Positions 1 through 8,304 of a stretch of DNA of 64,000 nucleotides are shown piece by piece. A model generated the notes under the pieces. That model had not been told where the DNA came from. It did no database searches and saw nothing but the letters and a program-made list of their open reading frames with translations. The stretch is taken from NCBI RefSeq assembly GCF_042432825.1, contig NZ_JBHLWN010000046.1, positions 1-64,000 on the forward strand. Direction: 5' to 3'. Made by a program: the position numbers and the translations under genes. Position 1 is the first letter of the stretch. Every line of letters begins with the position of its first letter. The stretch is from Gordoniibacillus chartarius. Its GTDB lineage: Bacteria; Bacillota; Bacilli; Paenibacillales; NBRC-103111.

Positions 1-1
1 T

Positions 2-29
2 TTTCTCCCCTCGGGGAGAAAGCTTTTTT
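2..29 (+). terminator. Rho-independent terminator at the left edge
   Basis: An 8-bp stem (positions 2-9 with 14-21, CTCG loop) is followed by GC and six T. It probably ends a gene that lies left of the window. Confidence 0.75.
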
Positions 30-135
30 AAATGAGTTTACACAAAGATCTTGACAGACCCTAAGGTATTGATCTCGTGGCAACATAGAATCGTCCAAAC
101 TCCTGGGAACAGCATCTCGCTAGAGGTGACAATCC

Positions 136-354
136 ATGACATTCGCACTTCCAATGTTCTTAGCTCTGATGGCACTGGCGATGGGTGCTGCGCTTCCATT
201 CTTCGGATGGGGGATCAAAATCGCTCTGTCCGGCATTCTTATCATTATGGAACTGATTTCCAGCCAGATCATTCGCAAGTACAAAAAGTTCAATCTCAGC
301 CTGACCTTCATCCTGGGCGCCATCGCAGGGTATTTGTTCCAAAATCTCCTATAA
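136..354 (+). CDS. Small integral membrane protein, hypothetical
   Basis: This 72-residue protein is almost entirely hydrophobic. It has two or three predicted membrane segments: residues about 5-22, 27-45, and 55-70 after a short charged stretch (KYKKF). The ATG at 136 follows an AGAGGTGA ribosome binding site with suitable spacing, which fixes the start. A gene in another frame begins about 20 bases downstream, so the two may be co-transcribed. I recognise no family and nothing in the sequence points to a function beyond membrane residence. Confidence 0.6.
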   Translation: MTFALPMFLALMALAMGAALPFFGWGIKIALSGILIIMELISSQIIRKYKKFNLSLTFILGAIAGYLFQNLL

Positions 355-374
355 CGACGCAGGGCAGGTGCAAA

Positions 375-935
375 GTGTCCATCTTCTATTACATGGCTGC
401 GACCCGCGAAATGCCGACAGGCTCATTCGGCCATAGCAAGACAACGATGACGATAGCCGATTACCTGGCCAACGTGAATCCGCAAGCTAGAGATCAACCC
501 CACATGCAAGTGCTTTTGGAAAAATATTCGCCGGATGCGATCACGATCGATGTGTACGAGACGGAGCTCGACGCTGCCGGCATTTATGTCAGCGGACCGC
601 TCGGCCGCGAGCAGGGCAGGCACATTTTCTCGAATCCGGTCATGTACCAGGTGAACCCCGAAGGAGGCTCGTTTCGACTCGGCGCAGATAACCAACGGAC
701 GGTATCTGACCTATACGAACGTAACAAAAAATGCGTAACCGAGCTGTTCGCTTACCTGGACCGCAATATGGAAGCCGGAGATGAAGTAGAGCTGTATTCA
801 TGCTGGGCGGATGGCCCCGAACGTTTCTATGGGCCTCGCATCCAAGCGCTGGATCTCACCATTCACCTGTCCGCCTTCGACCCCGAAGAACCATTCGAAT
901 GGAAGGAACGTCAACGTATCATTGTTCGAAAATAA
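375..935 (+). CDS. Conserved hypothetical protein (186 aa)
   Basis: A soluble protein without a signal peptide or membrane segment. The frame is open further upstream, but that part overlaps the preceding membrane-protein gene and looks non-coding. The GTG at 375 follows an AGGTG motif (366-370) and gives the N-terminus VSIFYYMAATREMP; an ATG at 393 is the alternative. The composition is acidic and mixed (CWADGPERF near residue 140), typical of a folded cytosolic protein. I recall similar hypothetical proteins from Paenibacillus but cannot name a function. The stop codon lies inside the 5' arm of a hairpin that probably terminates transcription. Confidence 0.6.
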   Translation: MSIFYYMAATREMPTGSFGHSKTTMTIADYLANVNPQARDQPHMQVLLEKYSPDAITIDVYETELDAAGIYVSGPLGREQGRHIFSNPVMYQVNPEGGSFRLGADNQRTVSDLYERNKKCVTELFAYLDRNMEAGDEVELYSCWADGPERFYGPRIQALDLTIHLSAFDPEEPFEWKERQRIIVRK

Positions 936-974
936 AGCTTGCTGCACGCATCGCTGTGTACGGCAAGCTTTATT
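931..974 (+). terminator. Perfect 12-bp hairpin at the end of the preceding gene
   Basis: AATAAAGCTTGC (931-942) is perfectly repeated in inverted form at 963-974 around a 20-nt loop. The stop codon of the upstream gene is inside the 5' arm. The downstream T tract is weak, so termination is likely but not certain. Confidence 0.6.
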
Positions 975-1137
975 CATTGCGGCTTGAGACACGTCAAACT
1001 ACAATGATCTACGTTCGTTCGACACATGCTGCAAGGAAAAGGGACTGCGGTTCCATGTAAGCTTGTGGAACATTATGGTAACCTGATGGGGGCGCTTCAG
1101 TCCGACAGACCTTGGCCTAAAGGAGTGGAATGGCGGC

Positions 1138-1743
1138 GTGATGAGCAAGTCTATTTGTTGGCGCAAAGTTTTGGCTTGGATGGGGTGTTTGCTGCTTATC
1201 GCCGGGGCGATCCTCTCCAATGATACAACAGCAACTGCAGCGGAGCAGCCGATCCAAGTACAACTGGATTTGCAAACGATAACGTTCGAAATCGATCCGC
1301 TTTTAGAGGACGGGGTGACACTCGTACAGCTTCGGCCGCTATTTGAGGCGACGGGCATTGAGCTTACATGGAACGGGGAAAGCCGCACCATCACAGGTAA
1401 GAAAAATAACGAGACACTCCTTTTGACGATAGACAGCAATAAAGCTTTGGTAAATGGCAATGAGGTCATGCTGGAAAAAGCAGCGCGAATCGTGGACGGA
1501 AATACGCTCGTACCGCTGCGATTCGTCGGTGAAGCGACCGGGGCGGTTGTTGCCTGGCATGGTGATATACGAACAATTGAAATTATCAGTGAGGCGTTCT
1601 TGAAGGAGCTTGGCATTACGAAGGAACAAGCGTTGGTTCTTCTGGACAATCAGGATGGGACTTCCCAGCAAACGCCGCCGGCCGACGCCCCTCAATCACC
1701 GCCGCAAACGACGATTGATAAAGGGCAGGAGGCAAAGAAATGA
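1138..1743 (+). CDS. Secreted stalk-domain (copper amine oxidase N-terminal-like) protein
   Basis: This 201-residue protein has a signal peptide (hydrophobic residues about 10-30, cleavage near ATAA). One stalk domain of the copper-amine-oxidase N-terminal type follows at about 38-150, with the family motifs VQLRPLFEATG, TWNGESRTI and LVPLRFVGEATGA. The tail is Pro/Gln-rich and ends in charged residues. In Paenibacillus such domains sit on cell-surface proteins and are thought to be structural rather than enzymatic. The start is GTG 1138 or the next codon, ATG 1141, downstream of AGGAGTG. Its stop overlaps the start of the next gene (ATGA), and that gene carries the same domain, so this looks like a tandem duplication in one operon. 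Confidence 0.8.
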   Translation: MMSKSICWRKVLAWMGCLLLIAGAILSNDTTATAAEQPIQVQLDLQTITFEIDPLLEDGVTLVQLRPLFEATGIELTWNGESRTITGKKNNETLLLTIDSNKALVNGNEVMLEKAARIVDGNTLVPLRFVGEATGAVVAWHGDIRTIEIISEAFLKELGITKEQALVLLDNQDGTSQQTPPADAPQSPPQTTIDKGQEAKK

Positions 1744-2990
1744 GGATGTTCCGGGCAGGCCTTGCATTTGTATTCATGATAATGATGGTTGCCTCAGTAA
1801 CGATGATTCCCGGCCGAACTGCGGCCGACGGCGAGATTCCGCCGAAGGTGTTCGTCGATACGACGCAAATGTCTTTCGAGGTTCCGCCGGTTATTATCGG
1901 CGGTACGACGCTGGTGCAGTTTCGGCCGCTGTTCGAACAAATGGGCATGAGCGTCACTTGGGACGGCGACCGGAAACGCGTGACAGGGACGAAAGAGGGG
2001 CTGAACATCGAGCTCGTTATCGGCGGATCAACTGCAACTGTCAACGGCAACAGTGTCTCTTTAAGTCAAAGCGCGCAAATCATAGATGGCCATACGATGG
2101 TGCCGCTCCGTTTTGTCGGCGAGTCGACGGGAGCGATCGTGCATTGGGATGCCGTAAATCGTGAAATATCGATCATAACATCCGACTTATTAAAGATTCT
2201 CGGCATGACGAAGGAAGAGATGGAGAAGAAACTGGCCGATCTGGCGGCCGCAGCGCCGGCGCCGTCGCAGCCCGCGGCGGAGCCGACACCGGCATTGCCG
2301 TCCGAACCGGCAGCTGCGCCCCAGGCAGCTCCCGATGCTCCAACAGAAATCAAAGCAGTGGATTTGAACGATTTGCAGGGGTTGTACTACGGATGGAGGG
2401 ACGATTTTGGCGGTTACGAATGCGGCGGTATGTGTTGGGATCTGTACACCTTTCTGCCGGATCAGCGGATCGTCATCGGGCTTCCGAAGCGAGGCGGACC
2501 GGAAACGATCGATTGCTCTGTCGACGAATGCTTATCTTATACGATCAAGGATGGGCAACTGACGACCAGTAACGGCAAATCGCTCAAAATCGGCACAACG
2601 AAGCATGGCGAGCTGACGGTGAACGATGTGACGATGACGGCCGCTTTACCGCTTGCCAGCGGGCATACACTCCAGGGAACGTTTAAACATATCGGTTATG
2701 AAGGCTTAGTGGGGATTCACGCCTTTTCCACCTCGTGGACGGAATATTTGACCTTCAGAAGCGACGGAACGTTTGAAAGCACCGATTTATCGTTAGGCAC
2801 ATTGGATGTTCACGTTACAACGACTCATTCATCCACCTCCAAGAGCGATAAAGGAACATACAGCATCGCAGGCAATACGCTCACTCTCACCTATGCGGAT
2901 CAGACCGTCGTGCGTACGGTGTTCTTCCTTCACGATGACGGCGATATTCAGATCGGCGACAGGATGTTCTACATTCCTGAGAATGAGTGA
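1740..2990 (+). CDS. Secreted stalk-domain protein with C-terminal beta-rich region
   Basis: A 416-residue secreted protein. Residues 1-28 form a signal peptide and about 35-150 a stalk domain (VQFRPLFEQMG, VTWDGDRKRV, MVPLRFVGESTGA) closely related to the upstream protein. A Pro/Ala-rich linker covers about 170-205. The C-terminal half (about 212-416) contains two similar beta-rich stretches (YTIKDGQL... and YSIAGNTL...) that resemble lipocalin-like folds, which is an inference. Four cysteines (CGGMC, IDCSVDEC) could form disulfides outside the cell. The gene overlaps its paralogue by 4 bp, indicating translational coupling. No catalytic motif is visible, and a surface structural or binding role is likely. 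Confidence 0.75.
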   Translation: MRMFRAGLAFVFMIMMVASVTMIPGRTAADGEIPPKVFVDTTQMSFEVPPVIIGGTTLVQFRPLFEQMGMSVTWDGDRKRVTGTKEGLNIELVIGGSTATVNGNSVSLSQSAQIIDGHTMVPLRFVGESTGAIVHWDAVNREISIITSDLLKILGMTKEEMEKKLADLAAAAPAPSQPAAEPTPALPSEPAAAPQAAPDAPTEIKAVDLNDLQGLYYGWRDDFGGYECGGMCWDLYTFLPDQRIVIGLPKRGGPETIDCSVDECLSYTIKDGQLTTSNGKSLKIGTTKHGELTVNDVTMTAALPLASGHTLQGTFKHIGYEGLVGIHAFSTSWTEYLTFRSDGTFESTDLSLGTLDVHVTTTHSSTSKSDKGTYSIAGNTLTLTYADQTVVRTVFFLHDDGDIQIGDRMFYIPENE

Positions 2991-3001
2991 GATGCAAATG
3001 T

Positions 3002-3274
3002 ATGGATCCAGGTCAATACGATGATGAGTTAGACATCAAACGGACAAAGAAAAAAGTTTACTTCGTCTTTTTTTTTCAATATTCCTCTTGTTGGCCGGGG
3101 CAGCCGTGTATGGTATTTGTTGGGCTTTCTTCGATATGAGAAGGCTGCCGGCAGGAACATTGATTGCTGAATCCGAATTCGGCGGAGATCATGTGGCTGG
3201 ATGACGATTCGGTTAACATCAATGGTCATTTACTCAACGTGCCTTATGAAAAATATGACCTCCGAAGAAGCTAA
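3002..3274 (+). pseudogene. Internally deleted, frameshifted DUF5412-like gene
   Basis: ATG 3002 opens a frame encoding an acidic N-terminus (MDPGQYDDELD), a Lys-rich stretch, one membrane segment (about residues 20-42) and FFDMRRLPAGTLIAESEF, then a stop at about 3208. In the next frame the sequence resumes as IMWLDDDSVNINGHLLNVP and ends at TAA 3272-3274. The first part resembles the N-terminus and the second the C-terminus of DUF5412 proteins as I remember them. The central part of the domain (roughly 40 codons) is missing. The pieces are adjacent, so one deletion with a frameshift explains the structure. Not expected to be functional. Confidence 0.6.
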
Positions 3275-3310
3275 GCTACTGTTTACGGCACAAAGCAGCA
3301 CAACGAACAA

Positions 3311-3355
3311 ACGGCAGTCCGGGACGTCTACAACGTCCTGAACTGCCGTTTTGAT
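3311..3355. terminator. Bidirectional terminator between convergent genes
   Basis: A long stem (ACGGCAGT and GGACGT at 3311-3327 with the complementary arm 3333-3349) has a short loop and T-rich flanks on both sides. It separates the decayed gene on the left from the minus-strand insertase gene. Confidence 0.85.
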
Positions 3356-4027
3356 TTAGGCTCGCGCCAGCAGCCGCTTACCCCATCCGGTCCGGTAAAA
3401 CAGCCTTTCCATAAGCGAAAACGCCGAACTGGTCAGCCAATATAAACCGAGTGCAGCCGGAGCCCGCCACATGAAGGCGAGCGGCAGCAGCACCGCAAGC
3501 GCCAGCATGACCGTGCGCCCGGTCCAAACGGCTGTCGGCGAGGCCGCCGCGCTGTCCGCCGTGAGCGGGATGAGCACCGTCAAGCCTGTACCGAGCGCCG
3601 TCAGCAGCGGCAGCACGTGCAGCGGATCGGACATAGACAGGTTGCCGATCCAAGGCAGAAGCACGGACGTCATCGCCGCGCCGTGCACGAGAAACAATCC
3701 GTACAGGCCCATCCAGATCGGCATTTGCAGCAGGACATTGCGGATGGAACGGAACGGCCGAATGCCCTTCTCTTCGTAGAGCTTCATCGTCGCCGTGGCG
3801 AGCTGCTGCGGATCGTCCTTGTGCAGTTCGCGCAGGTGCTGCAGCTCCGGCTGTACGTGTGTCATCCGCACTTGCTGACGGGCCGCCTGCAGCTGAGGCA
3901 AATAGAGGACGGTCTTGACAAGCAACGTCAGTACGATAACGGCCAAGCCCCAATCATGGGTATAACGTTGGATAAGCTCCAAAACAGGCAGCAGGAGAGA
4001 AGAGATGGTTTCAAACCAGGAATTCAT
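3356..4027 (-). CDS. YidC/Oxa1-family membrane protein insertase
   Basis: Members of this family insert proteins into the cytoplasmic membrane. The 223-residue protein has about five membrane segments, including one at about 26-46 and a central QMPIWMGLYGLFLV motif typical of the YidC core. The next loop and the C-terminal GLYWLTSSAFSLMERLF match the last segment of the family. The hydrophilic-groove position that is Arg in SpoIIIJ appears here as Lys38. Bacillus YidC proteins normally begin with a lipoprotein signal peptide, which this protein lacks, and it is shorter than the usual 250-290 residues. It is therefore likely an accessory paralogue rather than the housekeeping enzyme. It lies 40 bp downstream of a small membrane-protein gene on the same strand. 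Confidence 0.85.
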   Translation of the reverse strand: MNSWFETISSLLLPVLELIQRYTHDWGLAVIVLTLLVKTVLYLPQLQAARQQVRMTHVQPELQHLRELHKDDPQQLATATMKLYEEKGIRPFRSIRNVLLQMPIWMGLYGLFLVHGAAMTSVLLPWIGNLSMSDPLHVLPLLTALGTGLTVLIPLTADSAAASPTAVWTGRTVMLALAVLLPLAFMWRAPAALGLYWLTSSAFSLMERLFYRTGWGKRLLARA

Positions 4028-4067
4028 CGGAAAGCCTCCTTAAGATTAGGAATGTGGGGTTCGGTTC

Positions 4068-4331
4068 CTATTCGTTAGGAAGGCTCGGCTCGTCGCCCGT
4101 TCCTCCGGATTCCTGCGCGGGCGCTTGGACGCGCCTTATTCGTCGAATGGCAGGCCGGGGCGTCCGTTTGCCGGGAAGGCGAACAGCCGTCGCCGGGCCG
4201 CCATCGACGTATGCCGCTTGAGCGGCTGGGAGCGCATGAGGCAGCAGCTGCCATACGCCGTAGAGGAACCCTGCCGCACTAAGGGCGAGCAGCAGATCCT
4301 GCAGGGACCACGTCAGCTCCAGATGTTCCAC
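4068..4331 (-). CDS. Small single-span membrane protein upstream of the YidC-like gene
   Basis: This 87-residue protein has one hydrophobic segment at about 12-36, followed by a basic cytosolic tail (GKRTPRPAIRRIRR) and an acidic end. The start is supported by AGGAGGTGG about 5 bases upstream. Position and strand suggest co-transcription with the YidC-like gene 40 bp downstream. Small proteins with one membrane span and an Arg/Pro-rich tail (DUF6412-like) occur beside YidC homologues in Actinobacteria. I cannot confirm membership, so the partner role is an inference. Confidence 0.6.
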   Translation of the reverse strand: MEHLELTWSLQDLLLALSAAGFLYGVWQLLPHALPAAQAAYVDGGPATAVRLPGKRTPRPAIRRIRRVQAPAQESGGTGDEPSLPNE

Positions 4332-4602
4332 CTCCTTATTACGCGAGCGATCTTTCTTTTACATACTCCGTAAAGGCGCATAAGGTTTCATGAAAAATGT
4401 TTCCCTAACACAACTTTCGGCAGGTATGCGGCGATATCGGAACAAAAAGGGAGGTAACGGCTGGCTATGTTCACGTTAACAGTGATCTGCCCCCATGACG
4501 TGGTTTCCTGTGCCTGTAAGCGGTTTGCCCTGCTGGGGGAGCGGGAGTAGAATGGGGGAGGTGCTGCGGAACGGAACGTATCTTTGAAAGGAGCTGACGC
4601 GA

Positions 4603-6354
4603 TTGAAAGACAAACAGCGGGGGCTGTTGACCTCATTCGTACGCAGTCATATTCCGATTTATGCATTTGCCGTTACGTTTCTAATTGCAGCCAACGTAAC
4701 CAATGCCTTGTTTCCGAGGATGCTGGGGCAATTCACCGATGAGCTGCAGCTGGGCGGCATGACCGCGGAGACAATCGCCCGTTACGGCTATATTTTGCTT
4801 GCGATCGGGATTGCTTACGGGCTGCTGTTCGGGATCGGCCAATTTACTGTGGCGCGGCTCGGGCGAAAGTTTGAATTTATGACGAGACAGCGGTTATTCG
4901 CGCATTTCACGAAGCTGAGCGAGACGTACTTCTCCAAGCAAGGGATCGGCAAGCTGATCAGTTATGTCGTCAACGACGTAACGAGCGTGCGCGAATCGAT
5001 TTCCAACGGTGTGAATCAGACGACGAACGCTGTGTTTTTGATTTTGGCATGCGTTGTCATGATGATGTTCAGCTCGATTCCGCTGTACTTGATCGCCGTG
5101 TGCGTCGTGCCGCTGCTCGCGATCCCGGTTCTAGTCGTTCGCTTCGGTCCGGTGATCCGCGACCGTTCCATGCAGGTGCAGGAATCGCTCGCGTCCATGA
5201 CCGAGTCGGCCGAGGAGCAGTTCGGGGGCATTCGCGTGACGAAGACGTTCGCGGCGGAGCAGATGGCGATGCGGCGCTTCGGTGAGAAGGTAGATGCCAT
5301 CCGCGACAACCAGCTGAAGCTCGTCCGGGTGTCCTCTTTGTTCCAAGCTTTGCTGCCATTTTTGGGATCGCTTTCATTGGTCGTATCGATCGTTATCGGA
5401 GGCTATTTGACCGTTACGAAGCAAATCACGCTCGGCAGCTTCGTAGAGCTGACGCTGTATTTGCGGATGATCGTAGGGCCGCTGCAGCAGATCGGCAACG
5501 TGATCAACATGATGCAGCGCTCGCGGGCATCGCTGGAGCGCATCAATGCGCTGCTGGCGCAGCAGCCGGACATCAAGGACGATGCGGACGCGCTGCCGCT
5601 GCCGGACGGACCGCTCGGCATCCGCATCCGCGGCTTGACGTTCCATTATCCGGGATCGGCGAAGCCTGCGCTGCGCGATATTCATCTCGACATCGAGCCG
5701 GGGCAGACGGTCGCTCTCGTCGGCAAGACCGGCTCCGGCAAGACGACGCTGGTGAAGCTGCTGCTGCGCGTTTACGACGCGCCGCGGGGCACGATGCGCG
5801 TAGGAGGCCGCGATGTGCGCGACATCACCTTGGAGAGCTTGCGCAAGAAAATCGCGTATGTGCCGCAGGACGGGTTCCTGTTCAGCACGACGATCCGCGA
5901 CAACATCGCCTTCTCGGACCGGTCAGCCGAGATGGACGAAGTCGAGCAGGCCGCCCGTCAGGCGCAAATCGCCGCCAGCATCGCAGCTTTCCCGCAGCGG
6001 TTCGACACCCGCTTGGGGGAGCGGGGCATTACGCTCTCCGGCGGCCAGCGGCAGCGGACGTCGCTGGCGCGCGGCTTCATTAAGCGGGCGCCGGTGCTCA
6101 TCCTCGATGACAGCGTCAGCGCCGTCGATGCGGTGACGGAGACGAACATTATCGCAGGACTGCGCGCCAACAAAGCGAAGCAGACGACGCTGCTCATCGC
6201 ACACCGCTTATCGGCCGTCATGCACGCGGATGTCATCGTCGTGATGGAGGAAGGACGCATCGTGCAGAAGGGGACGCACCGGGAGCTGCTGCAGCAGGAC
6301 GGTCCTTACGCGAAGCTGTATGCGATCCAGGAGGGGGGTGTCGCTCATGCGTAA
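4603..6354 (+). CDS. ABC exporter half-transporter, degenerate-site subunit (BmrC/YheI-like)
   Basis: This 583-residue protein has an N-terminal six-span exporter domain (about 15-310) and a C-terminal ATPase. Walker A is GKTGSGKT at 374-381, the signature is a canonical LSGGQRQR, and the H-loop is IAHRLSAV. After the Walker B Asp502 the catalytic Glu is replaced by Asp503 (LILDDSVSAVD), as in BmrC and TM287, the degenerate-site subunits of heterodimeric exporters. TTG 4603 follows AAAGGAG. The next gene overlaps by 8 bp and encodes the complementary half. Together they should form a multidrug or lipid-type exporter; the substrate cannot be read from the sequence. Confidence 0.92.
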   Translation: MKDKQRGLLTSFVRSHIPIYAFAVTFLIAANVTNALFPRMLGQFTDELQLGGMTAETIARYGYILLAIGIAYGLLFGIGQFTVARLGRKFEFMTRQRLFAHFTKLSETYFSKQGIGKLISYVVNDVTSVRESISNGVNQTTNAVFLILACVVMMMFSSIPLYLIAVCVVPLLAIPVLVVRFGPVIRDRSMQVQESLASMTESAEEQFGGIRVTKTFAAEQMAMRRFGEKVDAIRDNQLKLVRVSSLFQALLPFLGSLSLVVSIVIGGYLTVTKQITLGSFVELTLYLRMIVGPLQQIGNVINMMQRSRASLERINALLAQQPDIKDDADALPLPDGPLGIRIRGLTFHYPGSAKPALRDIHLDIEPGQTVALVGKTGSGKTTLVKLLLRVYDAPRGTMRVGGRDVRDITLESLRKKIAYVPQDGFLFSTTIRDNIAFSDRSAEMDEVEQAARQAQIAASIAAFPQRFDTRLGERGITLSGGQRQRTSLARGFIKRAPVLILDDSVSAVDAVTETNIIAGLRANKAKQTTLLIAHRLSAVMHADVIVVMEEGRIVQKGTHRELLQQDGPYAKLYAIQEGGVAHA

Positions 6355-8206
6355 ATCGTTGTTCCGGAAGCCGGGAGCATCGCAAAACCGGCAGCAGCCG
6401 GAGATCAGCGCTTCCTATTCGGCGACGGCGCAGGAACGGAAGGAAGCGTTCCGGCACATTTTCGCCTATGGCAAGCCGCACCGTTGGACGTTTGCTCTCG
6501 TATGCGTGTGCGCGGTGCTGGCGATTTTGGCGGATTTGCTGCAGCCGTATTTGGTCAAAGTCGTCATTGACGATCATTTGATGGAGGGGCGAACCGACAT
6601 GAGCCTGCTGTGGCTCGTCGGCGGCGCCTATGCCGCGCTCGCGCTCATCAGCCTGCTGTTCACCTACTGGCAAAATAATTTATTGCAGCATATCGGCCAG
6701 AACATTGTCGCCAAGCTGCGGAAAGATTTGTTCGGGCACATACAGAAGCTGTCGATGTCGTTCTTTGACCGAACGCCGATCGGCTCGCTGGTGACCAATG
6801 AATCGAGCGATACGGAGTCGATTTCGCAGTTTTTCACGCAGGTGCTGCTCAGCCTGATTCGCGACGGCCTGACGCTCGTGTTTATTCTGGTGTTCATGTT
6901 CCAGCTCGACGTTATGCTGGCGCTGTACAGCTCGCTGCTGCTGCCGATCATCGCCATAATCGCGGCCGTATTCCGCAGCTGGCTGCGCAGGACGTATCAG
7001 GCGGCGCGGACGCAGCTGTCGCGGATGGTCGCCTTCGTGGCCGAGAATTTGGCCGGGATGAGTTTGATCCAGGCGTTCAATCAAGAGGAAGAGCAGTTTA
7101 AGCAATTCGAAAACCGCAACCGTTCGTATTGGAAAGCCAATGTGAAGGAAATTCGCACGAACGTGCTGTTTAACCGGTCATTCGATATTTTGGGCAACGT
7201 ATCCGTTGCGCTGCTCGTATGGATCGGCGGCATGGCGGTGTTTCACCGCGAGCTGGAGTTCGGTGTGCTGTACGCATTTATCTCGTATATACGGCAATTT
7301 TTCCAGCCGATTAACGCGATTACGCAGCAGTGGAACACGTTCCAATCGACGACGGTTTCGATGGACCGGCTGTACCGGATTTTTGCAACGAAGCCTGAAG
7401 TCCGTGACCCCGAGCCTGCTCAAGCCGTTATGGTTCAGCCTTCCGGGATTCACGGAGAGATCGCGTACCGCGGCGTCGAGTTCGGGTATTCGCCGGATAT
7501 TCCAGTCATCAACCGCCTTGATCTGAAGATCGAAGCCGGGCAAATGATCGGTATCGTCGGGGTGACGGGGGCGGGCAAAAGTTCGTTGATGAGCTTGCTG
7601 TGCCGATTCTACGATGTGACAGCGGGATCGATCGAGATCGACGGCGTCGATGTGCGGAGCATACCGCAGAGCACGCTGCACCGCATTATCGGACTTGTCC
7701 AGCAGGAGCCGTTCTTGTATTCAGGCTCGATTGTCGACAATGTGCGGATGTTCGACGAGAGCTATACCCGCGAGCAGGTGGAAGAGGCGTGCCGGTTCGT
7801 CGGAGCGGAGCCGTTCATTCGCCGCTTGGAGCGCGGTTACGATACGGTGCTGTCGGAGCGGGGCAGCGGGCTGTCGGCCGGAGAGCGGCAGATGCTCTCT
7901 TTTGCCCGGATCGTGCTGCTGCAGCCGCGGATCCTGATCCTGGATGAAGCGACGGCCAATCTCGATTCTTTCACCGAGCAGCTTGTGCAGCATGCGCTGA
8001 AAGTCGTTTCCGCCGGGCGGACGACGCTCGTTATCGCGCACCGGTTGTCGACGATCATGCATGCCGACCGTATTATCGTCATGAAGCATGGCGATATCGT
8101 GGAGCAGGGGACGCATGCCGAGCTGATCGAGCTTGATGGTTATTACCGCGAGCTTTACGAGCACTCGAAGGGCGGTCAAGGGCTGGAGGAGCTGCAAACG
8201 GGGTAG
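6347..8206 (+). CDS. ABC exporter half-transporter, catalytic subunit (BmrD/YheH-like)
   Basis: This 619-residue partner of the upstream half-transporter has a six-span domain at about 40-330 and an ATPase domain with Walker A GVTGAGKS. The catalytic Glu534 is intact (LILDEATANLD). Its signature motif is LSAGERQ instead of LSGGQ. This is the mirror image of its partner: the consensus ATP site would combine this Glu with the partner's LSGGQ, and the degenerate site the partner's Asp with LSAGE. ATG 6347 is preferred because GGAGGGGGG precedes it; an upstream in-frame ATG at 6320 has no such site. The two genes overlap, so their translation is coupled. Confidence 0.92.
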   Translation: MRKSLFRKPGASQNRQQPEISASYSATAQERKEAFRHIFAYGKPHRWTFALVCVCAVLAILADLLQPYLVKVVIDDHLMEGRTDMSLLWLVGGAYAALALISLLFTYWQNNLLQHIGQNIVAKLRKDLFGHIQKLSMSFFDRTPIGSLVTNESSDTESISQFFTQVLLSLIRDGLTLVFILVFMFQLDVMLALYSSLLLPIIAIIAAVFRSWLRRTYQAARTQLSRMVAFVAENLAGMSLIQAFNQEEEQFKQFENRNRSYWKANVKEIRTNVLFNRSFDILGNVSVALLVWIGGMAVFHRELEFGVLYAFISYIRQFFQPINAITQQWNTFQSTTVSMDRLYRIFATKPEVRDPEPAQAVMVQPSGIHGEIAYRGVEFGYSPDIPVINRLDLKIEAGQMIGIVGVTGAGKSSLMSLLCRFYDVTAGSIEIDGVDVRSIPQSTLHRIIGLVQQEPFLYSGSIVDNVRMFDESYTREQVEEACRFVGAEPFIRRLERGYDTVLSERGSGLSAGERQMLSFARIVLLQPRILILDEATANLDSFTEQLVQHALKVVSAGRTTLVIAHRLSTIMHADRIIVMKHGDIVEQGTHAELIELDGYYRELYEHSKGGQGLEELQTG

Positions 8207-8304
8207 CGTTTCGGCTGTGGCAGATTTTGGTTGAAAATGTCGGCGCACCGTGGTACGGTTGTCCTGAAGCTTATGCTGAAGCACTGCCGAAGGGGGCATC
8301 AACC

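Noticed and set aside
51..374. Upstream extension of the hypothetical gene at 375
   Set aside because: It overlaps a better-supported membrane-protein gene and has no coding-like composition.
6320..6346. Longer N-terminus for the second ABC exporter subunit
   Set aside because: The ATG at 6320 has no ribosome site, while ATG 6347 follows GGAGGGGGG; the extra residues are not family-like.
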